Positions 26,501 to 38,500 of a stretch of 64,000 nucleotides of DNA are shown here, in pieces. How positions within the stretch are numbered: the stretch's first letter is position 1; each line of letters opens with the position of its first letter. Made by a program: the position numbers and the translations under genes. Source of the DNA: Flexamia atlantica (lineage: Eukaryota; Arthropoda; Insecta; Hemiptera; Cicadellidae); NCBI GenBank assembly GCA_035578135.1, contig JAQJVK010000006.1:4755501-4819500 (forward strand), given 5' to 3'. A model generated the notes under the pieces. That model was not told the origin of the DNA. It did no database searches and worked only from the letters and a program-made list of their open reading frames with translations.

Positions 26501-29500
26501 CTGTCCAAACAAATTAAGTCCTGTGAAAATTGAGGAAAATTATCATTCAGCAAATGCCAGCCAAAAGGTCCAACGATCTAAACCTCATGTCAGCTTGGCT
26601 GCTGAAAAAGTGCTTCAGGCAGATATTGCTACCCCTTACACAAGTGGTGAACATTTCATTTAAAAAAGGAGTCTTTCCCTCTTTTATAAAGGGGACAAAA
26701 GTCACACCAATTTTCAAAAAGGGTGACCGGAGTTCTATTTCAAACCATCGACCCATTTCAATCCTCCCAATTTTGAGAAAAATTTTTGAAAAACTCTTTC
26801 TTGTGAGAATGATGTCCTTTTTGGAAAAAATAACCTGCTCTCAAATGACCAGTATGGTTTTCGAAAGGGCATATCGACAAAACATGCAGTCGTAAGTTTT
26901 GCCGAAATGGTTATCGAAGCTATAGAGAACAGAAAACCACCTTAGGTGTGTTTCTCGACGTCTCAAACGCTTTCGACTGGTTGACCATTGCATACTTCTG
27001 CACAAACTATAGAGTCACATGGGATTCGAGGCTTGTCACATTCGTGACTTGAGTCGTTTCTCAGTGACAGATCCCAAATAGTCCAAGTTTCAAATTCGCT
27101 CTCCAAAGAAATCAAACTGAGTTACGGCGTCCCCCAGGGGTCGATAATCAATCCAATTCTGTTTCTCATTTATGTCATCGAAATCGGCTCATCGCTACGA
27201 CACGGGCGACTCGTGAAGTACGCTGATGACACGACTCGTCTCAGTGCTGACACTAAATTAAATCTTGAAGTCCAGACATTCGTTGAACTGAAGACTTGCA
27301 TCCAACAGTTTAACGAAATCAATTTGACAATAAATTCAACAAAATCAAATTTCATTCATTCTTGTCTGCGCTCCACAGATACGGAAAGTAATCCATCAGT
27401 TATGACCTCTGAAAATCTCATCTAGGAAGTCTACTCCACAAAGTTCCTTGGAATACACCTGGATCGAAGGTTAACATGGAACGATCACATTGACAATGTT
27501 TGTTCAAAATTATCATGTGGTATTTTTGTTTCAAGATCACTTTCAAAATTCTGCCCAATTCAGGTACTGATGACGGCATACTACGGTATTACCTTCCCCC
27601 ATCTTTTTGACGGAGTAGCACTATGGGGACATTATTGTTCGAATACCAAATTTCAAAGAGTATTCAAGCGGCAAAAAAGACAGTGAGAATAATTTCCAAA
27701 TTAAGTCAGAAAGAGTCGTGTAACCTGCATTCAAAGAACTAAATTTGTTAACACTTCCCTGCCTTTTCATTCTAGAAAAAACAATGTATTGTATGTCAAA
27801 ATGTGTCTTAACGCAAGCAGGCAGAGACATACACCAATACAACACTCGAGTCAGGGAAGGCTTCAGAATCGGTCAACACAGAAAGGTGGCTTTTGAGGAC
27901 CTCCCTTCACAGAGAGGTGTTTGTTCATAAATAAATTGCCACCATCAATAATGATCCATCCTTAAAAATAGTCAAGTCTCGTCTGAAAAAAATTCTTATT
28001 TCTGAAACATTTTATAGCACAAACGAATTTTTAAATTATCAATGGGGCACCCAAAGCTTCTAAAAGTAAAAAAACGGCTAGGCCGGCCCGGTGAGTAAAT
28101 TCCATTGTCCCGGGCGGCCCGGCCATTGTCCTGGTCAACCCCTCGGTCAGGTAGCCTGCCTCAACTTATGTTGAGACGGCCTTTAGAGAGGGGTCTTCCA
28201 TCCAATTGGCAATTGAAATGCTGAATGGGTGAAAATATGTATATATAAAAGGTGAGCGTGAATGTAAAATTTTAGTCATATTGCGCTATGTGCAATATTT
28301 TTGACTGTTGCGATACAATTTGTTAACAGTCCAACTTCAATAAACATATTTATTATTATTATTTATTATCATCAGTTGGTAGTCTTTTAATGATTTAACT
28401 ACAAAATGACCATCTTCATTTACATAAACCCGTTTACAAAATGATACTAATTTTTTACATTTCCTTACGTTTAAGACCTTTTTCAGAAAAACTTTGATTT
28501 ATCTATTCCTGGAGTTTCCTGGAACTCCTGATAAGCGTATTCTTATCCTTTGAGACTTTGTGACGCCATGTTCTTGAAAGTCTTTTGGATCCTTTGGAAA
28601 TTCTTGGCTTATTTAAAGATCACATTTCTAAAAACGACCATAAAAATTATTATATTTGAACTAAAGTCCTTCTCGTATTAAGATTTAAAGACTATTACAC
28701 TCATTAAAATAATATAGTTCTGAGAACAATTTGGTTAATAAATAGAGGCAAATGATTCACCTAAATTTGTTTTACATGTCCAGTATTACGTTTAATATTG
28801 GATTTGATTTTTAAGAAATTGAGTTGCGCATTCCATTATTTAAAACTGTAGATAAAAGTTAAACCGTTGATGATTTATTGATATTATTTTAATATGTTTG
28901 AATAAAAAATAGAGGCGATAAATGTTTATTAGATTTTTGAGAGGTAATTAATCGTAATACTATTGATAAATTCAGCTAATAAGGCAATGCTGCAGCAAGC
29001 TTACCGTACCCTACATATTTTTAAACGAATATAGGCTAGAGTGTAGTTTCTCATAAAAATGATCATCAGATTTTTTTTGTGGAGTACTCTTTTGGTTTAA
29101 AAGTTTTCAAAATGTCACTTGTTATTTATTATTAACCTCCATCGCAATATTTCAAATTTAATCTTTTATGTATCCACAATCGAATTAGAATACGTTTGGA
29201 TAAATCGAACGTATCTGAAAAGAGGAGATTTTAATAATAGACTGGAAGATCAAAGAGAACAAAATTAGTATTTCCAATCATTAGTGGGACTGAAGTCGAC
29301 TTTGGCCCGGGGAAAGGCGGTCTTTGAGCGCCTGTTTGTTATTCTTCATGAGACTCGCTCAACGAGTTTAAGCTACCAACTTGACTGTGTGATATTATTA
29401 TCGTCTGCCTTTTACAAAAGTACTCTCAGTTTTATTAGTTCTAAGTTAAGTTAAATTATTCATCGGCGTAAAGATAAAGCAATAAAATATCTTGAATTTT

Positions 29501-32500
29501 TAATATAATGACCCTAAGTTTTACTTTGAATTCTGAAAGAGTTGGTTTGTTTACATGCCCTAGAAACAAAATTAGAGACAACATTATTTTACGAAGAGAA
29601 CAAAATTGATTTCCAATCATTAGGGGGGCTGTAGTCGGGATTTTGGTTAGGAAAAAGGCGGTTGTTGACCGCACTGGAAGCGCTCCAAAATAAGTAAACT
29701 GAGCAGTATTTATTCATACATATCAATAAAGATTGGTCCGTTCTGACGTTATACATGTGTCGATGCAATAGGGAACTAATAAATTTAAATTTGACAAGTG
29801 GGCATAAAAGGAACTGGCCATAAAACGGATTTAAATTTATGAGTTCTTCCTTTACCATGTTGTCAAGATTGTTTAAACGTAGACGTGTTGTACTACTGCA
29901 TAATTAATTATCTGCACTGAGGGAAATGCTGATATGTTCATCTTTGGTGATGACATCTGGGGTTCATTAAACTGAAAAATGGATGAGTTAGTAGTAGACA
30001 AGTTGGCAAGCAACAAAATAAGGTAAAAGTAAAATTAGCGATGGTAAACACGACAGCGCCACCAACACGCGTACACAGCGCTGCCCAGTTGGAGCGGCAG
30101 GTAATGGTGCCCCTGGGAGTCGTGCGCCCCACACCAAACACGTCAGCGCCACAAACACGCGTATACAGCGCTGCCCAGTTGGAGCAGCAGGTAATGGTGC
30201 CGCTGGGAGTCGTGCGCCCCACACCAAACACGACAGCGCCACCAACACGCGTACACAGCGCTGCCCAGTTGGAGCGGCAGGTAATGGTGCCGCTGGGAGT
30301 CGTGCGCCCCACACCAAACACGTCAGCGCCACCAACACGCGTACACAGTGCTGCCCAGTTGGAGTGGCAGGTAATGGTGCCGCTGGGAGTCGTGCGCACC
30401 ACACCAAACACGACAGCGCCACCAACACGCGTACACAGCGCTGCCCAGTTGGAGCGGCAGGTAATGGTGCCGCTGGGAGTCGTGCGCACCACACCAAACA
30501 CGTCAGCGCCACCAACACGCGTACACAGCGCTGCCCAGTTGGAGCAGCAGGTAATGGTGCCCCTGGGAGTCGTGCGCCCCACACCAAACACGTCAGCGCC
30601 ACCAACACGCGTACACCACGCTGCCCAGTTGGAGCGGCAGGTAATGGTGCCGCTGGGAGTCGTGCGCCCCACACCAAACACGTCAGCGCCACCAACACGC
30701 GTACACAGCGCTGCCCAGTTGGAGCGGCAGGTAATGGTGCCGCTGGGAGTCGTGCGCCCCACACCAAACACGTCAGCGCCACCAACACGCGTACACAACC
30801 CTGCCCAGTTGGAGCAGCAGGTAATGGTGCCCCTGGGAGTCGTGCGCCCCACACCAAACACGTCAGCGCCACCAACACGCGTACACAGCGCTGCCCAGTT
30901 GGAGCGGCAGGTAATGGTGCCGCTGGGAGTCGTGCGCACCACACCAAACACGACAGCGCCACCAACCCGCGTACACAGCGCTGCCCAGTTGGAGCGGCAG
31001 GTAATGGTGCCGCTGGGAGACGTGCGCCCCACACCAAACACGTCAGCGCCAACAACACGCGTACACAGCGCTGCCCAGTTGGAGCGGCAGGTAATGGTGC
31101 CGCTGGGAGTCGTGCGCCCCACACCAAACACGTCAGCGCCACCAACACGCGTACACCACGCTGCCCAGTTGGAGCAGCAGGTAATGGTGCCCCTGGGAGT
31201 CGTGCGCCCCACACCAAACACGTCAGCGCCACCAACACGCGTACACAGCGCTGCCCAGTTGGAGCGGCAGGTAATGGTGCCGCTGGGAGACGTGCGCCCC
31301 ACACCAAACACGTCAGCGCCAACAACACGCGTACACAGCGCTGCCCAGTTGGAGCAGCAGGTAATGGTGCCGCTGGGAGTCGTGCGCACCACGCCAAACA
31401 CGTCAGCGCCACCAACACGCGTACACAGCGCTGCCCAGTTGGAGCGGCAGGTAATGGTGCCGCTGGGAATCGTGCGCACCACACCAAACACGTCAGCGCC
31501 ACCAACACGCGTACACAGCGCTGCCCAGTTGGAGCAGCAGGTAATGGTGCTCCTGGGAGTCGTGCGCCCCACACCAAACACGTCAGCGCCACCAACACGC
31601 GTACACAGCGCTGCCCAGTTGGAGCGGCAGGTAATGGTGCCCCTGGGAGTCGTGCGCCCCACACCAAACACGTCAGCGCCACCAACACGCGTACACAGCG
31701 CTGCCCAGTTGGAGCAGCAGGTAATGGTGCCCCTAGGAGTCGTGCGCCCCACACCAAACACGTCTGCGCCACCAACACGCGTACACAGCGCTGCCCAGTT
31801 GGAGCGGCAGGTAATGGTGCCCCTGGGAGTCGTGCGCCCCACACCAAACACGTCAGCGCCACCAACACGCGTACACAGCGCTGCCCAGTTGGAGCAGCAG
31901 GTAATGGTGCCCCTGGGAGTCGTGCGCACCACACCAAACACGACAGCGCCACCAACACGCGTACACAGCGCTGCCCAGTTGGAGCGGCAGGTAATGGTGC
32001 CGCTGGGAGTCGTGCGCACCACACCAAACACGTCAGCGCAACCAACACGCGTACGCAGCTCTGCCCAGTTGGAGCAGCAGGTAATGGTGCCCCTGGGAGT
32101 CGTGCGCCCCACACCAAACACGTCAGCGCCACCAACACGCGTACACAGCGCTGCCCAGTTGGAGCGGCAGGTAATGGTGCCGCTGGGAGTCGTGCGCACC
32201 ACACCAAACACGACAGCGCCACCAACACGCGTACACAGCGCTGCCCAGTTGGAGCGGCAGGTAATGGTGCCGCTGGGAGACGTGCGCCCCACACCAAACA
32301 CGTCAGCGCCAACAACACGCGTACACAGCGCTGCCCAGTTGGAGCGGCAGGTAATGGTGCCGCTGGGAGTCGTGCGCCCCACACCAAACACGTCAGCGCC
32401 ACCAACACGCGTACACAACGCTGCCCAGTTGGAGCAGCAGGTAATGGTGCCCCTGGGAGTCGTGCGCCCCACACCAAACACGTCAGCGCCACCAACACGC

Positions 32501-35500
32501 GTACACAGCGCTGCCCAGTTGGAGCGGCAGGTAATGGTGCCGCTGGGAGTCGTGCGCACCACACCAAACACGACAGCGCCACCAACACGCGTACACAGCG
32601 CTGCCCAGTTGGAGCGGCAGGTAATGGTGCCGCTGGGAGACGTGCGCCCCACACCAAACACGTCAGCGCCAACAACACGCGTACACAGCGCTGCCCAGTT
32701 GGAGCAGCAGGTAATGGTGCCGCTGGGAGTCGTGCGCACCACACCAAACACGTCAGCGCCACCAACACGCGTACACAGCGCTGCCCAGTTGGAGCGGCAG
32801 GTAATGGTGCCGCTGGGAGTCGTGCGCACCACACCAAACACGTCAGCGCCACCAACACGCGTACACAGCGCTGCCCAGTTGGAGCAGCAGGTAATGGTGC
32901 CCCTGGGAGTCGTGCGCCCCACACCAAACACGTCAGCGCCACCAACACGCGTACACAGCGCTGCCCAGTTGGAGCGGCAGGTAATGGTGCCCCTGGGAGT
33001 CGTGCGCCCCACACCAAACACGTCAGCGCCACCAACACGCGTACACAGCGCTGCCCAGTTGGAGCAGCAGGTAATGGTGCCCCTGGGAGTCGTGCGCCCC
33101 ACACCAAACACGTCAGCGCCACCAACACGCGCACACAGCGCTGCCCAGTTGGAGCAGCAGGTAATGGTGCCCCTGGGAGTCGTGCGCACCACACCAAACA
33201 CGTCAGCGCCACCAACACGCGTACACAGCGCTGCCCAGTTGGAGCGGCAGGTAATGGTGCCGCTGGGAGTCGTGCGCCCCACACCAAACACGTCAGCGCC
33301 ACCAACACGCGCACACAGCGCTGCCCAGTTGGAGCAGCAGGTAATGGTGCCCCTGGGAGTCGTGCGCACCACACCAAACACGTCAGCGCCACCAACACGC
33401 GTGCACAGCGCTGCCCAGTTGGAGCAGCAGGTAATGGTGCCCCTGGGAGTCGTGCGCCCCACACCAAACACGTCAGCGCCACCAACACGCGCACACAGCG
33501 CTGCCCAGTTGGAGCAGCAGGTAATGGTGCCCCTGGGAGTCGTGCGCACCACACCAAACACGTCAGCGCCACCAACACGCGTACACAGCGCTGCCCAGTT
33601 GAAGCGGCAGGTAATGGTACCGCTGGGAGTCGTGCGCCCCACACCAAACACCTCAGCGCCACCAACACGCGTACACAGCGCTGCCCAGTTGGAGCAGCAG
33701 GTAATGGTGCCCCTGGGAGTCGTGCGCCCCACACCAAACACGTCAGCGCCACCAACACGCGTACACAGCGCTGCCCAGTTGGAGCGGCAGGTAATGGTGC
33801 CGCTGGGAGACGTGCGCCCCACACCAAACACCTCAGCGCCACCAACACGCGTACACAGCGCTGCCCAGTTGGAGCAGCAGGTAATGGTGCCCCTGGGAGT
33901 CGTGCGCCCCACACCAAACACGTCAGCGCCACCAACACGCGTACACAGCGCTGCCCAGTTGGAGCGGCAGGTAATGGTGCCGCTGGGAGACGTGCGCCCC
34001 ACACCAAACACCTCAGCGCCACCAACACGCGTACACAGCGCTGCCCAGTTGGAGCAGCAGGTAATGGTGCCCCTGGGAGTCGTGCGCCCCACACCAAACA
34101 CGTCAGCGCCACCAACACGCGTACACAGCGCTGCCCAGTTGGAGCGGCAGGTAATGGTGCCCCTGGGAGTCGTGCGCACCACACCAAACACGTCAGCGCC
34201 AACAACACGCGTACACAGCGCTGCCCAGTTGGAGAGGCAGGTAATGGTGCCCCTGGGAGTCGTGCGCCCCACACCAAACACCTCAGCGCCACCAACACGC
34301 GTACACAGCGCTGCCCAGTTGGAGCGGCAGGTAATGGTGCCCCTGGGAGTCGTGCGCACCACACCAAACACGTCAGCGCCACCAACACGCGTACACAGCG
34401 CTGCCCAGTTGGAGCGGAAGGTAATGGTGCCCCTGGGAGTCGTGCGCCCCACACCAAACACGTCAGCGCCACCAACACGCGTACACAGCGCTGCCCAGTT
34501 GGAGAGGCATGTAATGGTGCCCCTGGGAGTCGTGCGCCCCACACCAAACACCTCAGCGCCACTAACACGCGTACACAGCGCTGCCCAGTTGGAGCAGCAG
34601 GTAATGGTGCCCCTGGGAGTCGTGCGCACCACACCAAACACGTCAGCGCCACTAACACGCGTACACAGCGCTGCCCAGTTGGAGCAGCAGGTAATGGTGC
34701 CGCTGGGAGTCGTGCGCACCACACCAAACACGTCAGCGCCACCAACACGCGTACACAGCGCTGCCCAGTTGGAGCGGCAGGTAATGGTGCCGCTGGGAGT
34801 CGTGCGCACCACACCAAACACGTCAGCGCCACCAACACGCGTACACAGCTCTGCCCAGTTGGAGAGGCAGGTAATGGTGCCCCTGGGAGTCGTGCGCCCC
34901 ACACCAAACACCTCAGCGCCACTAACACGCGTACACAGCGCTGCCCAGTTGGAGCGGCAGGTAATTGTGCCCCTGGGAGTCGTGCGCCCCACACCAAACA
35001 CTACAGCGCCACTAACACGCGTACACAGCGCTGCCCAGTTGGAGCAGCAGGTAATGGTGCCCCTGGGAGTCGTGCGCCCCACACCAAACACCTCAGCGCC
35101 ACCAACACGCGTACACAGCGCTGCCCAGTTGGAGCGGCAGGTAATGGTGCCCCTGGGAGTCGTGCGCACCACACCAAACACGTCAGCGCCACCAACACGC
35201 GTACACAGCGCTGCCCAGTTGGAGCGGCAGGTAATGGTGCCCCTGGGAGTCGTGCGCCCCACACCAAACACGTCAGCGCCACCAACACGCGTACACAGCT
35301 CTGCCCAGTTGGAGAGGCAGGTAATGGTGCCCCTGGGAGTCGTGCGCCCCACACCAAACACCTCAGCGCCACTAACACGCGTACACAGCGCTGCCCAGTT
35401 GGAGCAGCAGGTAATGGTGCCCCTGGGAGTCGTGCGCACCACACCAAACACGTCAGCGCCACTAACACGCGTACACAGCGCTGCCCAGTTGGAGCAGCAG

Positions 35501-38500
35501 GTAATGGTGCCGCTGGGAGTCGTGCGCACCACACCAAACACGTCAGCGCCACCAACACGCGTACACAGCGCTGCCCAGTTGGAGCGGCAGGTAATGGTGC
35601 CGCTGGGAGTCGTGCGCACCACACCAAACACGTCAGCGCCACCAACACGCGTACACAGCTCTGCCCAGTTGGAGAGGCAGGTAATGGTGCCCCTGGGAGT
35701 CGTGCGCCCCACACCAAACACCTCAGCGCCACTAACACGCGTACACAGCGCTGCCCAGTTGGAGCGGCAGGTAATTGTGCCCCTGGGAGTCGTGCGCCCC
35801 ACACCAAACACGTCAGCGCCACTAACACGCGTACACAGCGCTGCCCAGTTGGAGCAGCAGGTAATGGTGCCGCTGGGAGTCGTGCGCACCACACCAAACA
35901 CGTCAGCGCCACCAACACGCGTACACAGCGCTGCCCAGTTGGAGCGGCAGGTAATGGTGCCCCTGGGAGTCGTGCGCCCCACACCAAACACACAGAATGC
36001 AACACATACAATTGTTTTTCTAATAGTGAATACAGTCTTATTTATTTAGCAAATACGTTTATATGTACGTTTTTAATTATTAGTAATTTTTTACTGTTTT
36101 GTGATGTTATTAAGAAAGAAATATTGCACGAAAAAATGAAACGACACGAAGAAAGAGAAACTCGTCTAAAGATATTTCGAGAAAACTCACAGCGACATCA
36201 ATAAACATTGTCGCAACAGATTCAAACAGAAAGGGAGACAGATGCACAAGGTGAAAGAAACAATCAGAACAGAGATAGAAAGAACAGAGAAGCTGGTTCA
36301 AAGAACTGCTTTAAACAACTTTTAATATACTGTACAAGCTGTTTGTAGAAGGAGGATAGGGAACTATAATTTGGACCAGAAAGAAATATTGCACGAAAAA
36401 ATGAAACGACACGAAGAAAGAGAAACTCGTCTAAAGATATTTCGAGAAAACTCACAGCGACATCAATAAACATTGTCGCAACAGATTCAAACAGAAAGGG
36501 AGACAGATGCACAAGGTGAAAGAAACAATCAGAACAGAGATAGAAAGAACAGAGAAGCTGGTTCAAAGAACTGCTTTAAACAACTTTTAATATACTGTAC
36601 AAGCTGTTTGTAGAAGGAGGATAGGGAACTATAATTTGGACCAGAAAGGATACAATTGCCAACCAAACATAGATTATAATCAACACTCGAATGTAGCAAT
36701 TGGCAAAATGGACACAATTTTTAATTATTGCATAGCATGGAAATTCAAAAGGGAAACGCAAAATATGTGCTATTTAAAGGGAAAATAATATTGCTAAATA
36801 TGCCACCCCCGATTTTCTTAAATATGTGTATGGAGAAACATAAAAATATATTTAATTTTTGCAAGACGTCATAAAATGATTATTAAAGATGATTAAAGAA
36901 AGACTTCATAAGATTTTTTAACTCAGCGAACCTAATTATTACTATATTGGCCACGCGCTGCTCACCAACCGTGAAGTAAAAATGATTGTAAATTAAAAAG
37001 AGTGCCTAGGCTACTCAGCCCTTTGCGTCATATTTTTGTGCCGTTGAGAAGAATTGTATCAAAAATGAATAATTGTTCTCGAACCTTTTCGATGAGACTT
37101 TTTATTCAAGGATAGGGTTAATGTATGTCAGACTTATGGTTTTCTCAAAAGTTCCGGTTATTTAGGTATTGTTTTATATATAGATGTCGTTTATTCAATT
37201 TTAAAATACACAAATTACATTGTCTTGCAGCTTTTTCAATTGAGAACAGCCCTCTCCTTTTGAATGGTCATTTCAATGTGCACATGGCTGGCGGGTTCAG
37301 ATGGAACTGCAAGATAGCTTTCGCAACTTTGCTTTGATGTTACAAAATGGAGATCTTTGAGAGGGAACTGGTGACACGAAGTATTCCTCAGCGTGAAATG
37401 TGCAATAAAGGCGTGAAATTTCATAGCGTAATTGGATGAACGCTATTTAATTATTCTTTTCTAAGACACTATTATCGTTTTATAACTATTCAAGAAAATT
37501 GCATGTAATTAGTTTCTTTTCTATTTCAAAATAGTTTTATTTAAAATCAACAGTACACAATAATGACATCAACATGCAAACTGATAAAAAATGTTTCCTT
37601 TTCATGTCGATAGAAATTTATGAACAATTCATATTTATTGCTCCTTTTAAAAATAGCCTCCAGGCCAACTGTATAAAATCAGAAAGTATTTAAGTAGATG
37701 TGACATATAGGCCTACTACTTCATTCCGCCGTTTGCCACATTGATCTCGGCGCGGCGCGGCGTGGGAGGACGCCCTGATGAGGCCAGTGATATCGTTTGT
37801 CACGATACTGATAACTGATAATACAAGTGGGTCGCCCCCTCGCCCTGAGCGGCTCACGCAATAGATACATAAATAATAGCATCGCAGCCGGGCTGAGCGC
37901 GGTGGCGGTGGCGGCGCAGTTGTAGTTGACCGGACAAGATAGGTCAACAGTACTGATATTTGGTCTTGCATTAAATGCGCATATAGTCTTCTGAAGTATA
38001 TAGAATGTTCGAATAGCTCTTCACCATCTTCGCCGAGAACAGGGCGTAAATAAAAATGTACAGGGGTAAATACTTTTAATAAAATACTTTCAGTGTATTA
38101 TTTTTTTCTGTAAATTTTGAGTTTAAACAAGTTAATAATAGAATAATAACTGCACATCGTAATTAGATTCATAAGTAAATCCAAATCTTTGGTTACATTA
38201 AACTATACTTCTAAAAAAAAAACACACTAAAATTACCCACATTTGCCAACAAAATATTCGCTTTAATGTTAACCTCTGTCATATAATAAATTGCAAGGTC
38301 TTAGTCGTGTTTAGGCCAAACTGTCGTGTAGACTTGTAGACTACCCCGAAATTCGACTAAAGGAAGACTAAAGGCTCTATTGCTTCATTGCTTGGTAACT
38401 TGGCACCGTAATTTAGGAAGTGTAAGATTTGCCAAGATTAGATAATTCACCGAAAGAGTTTAAGCTGATGCGACCTAACGTTAAAATCCTCTAAAATTCT

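Noticed and set aside
26421..27930. Several short ORFs as separate genes
   Set aside because: They are frame-shifted pieces of one decayed reverse transcriptase.
30046..35990. CRISPR-like array
   Set aside because: Units are directly contiguous with no unique spacers, and the genome is eukaryotic.
29938..36204. Four very long ORFs (1,669 to 2,017 codons) on both strands as genes
   Set aside because: They are the open frames of one 90-bp tandem repeat. Overlapping giant ORFs in four frames cannot all be genes, and none has a non-repeat domain.
37690..37971. Pro-rich minus-strand ORF
   Set aside because: It reflects GC-rich composition; there is no domain, and no splice context links it to another exon.
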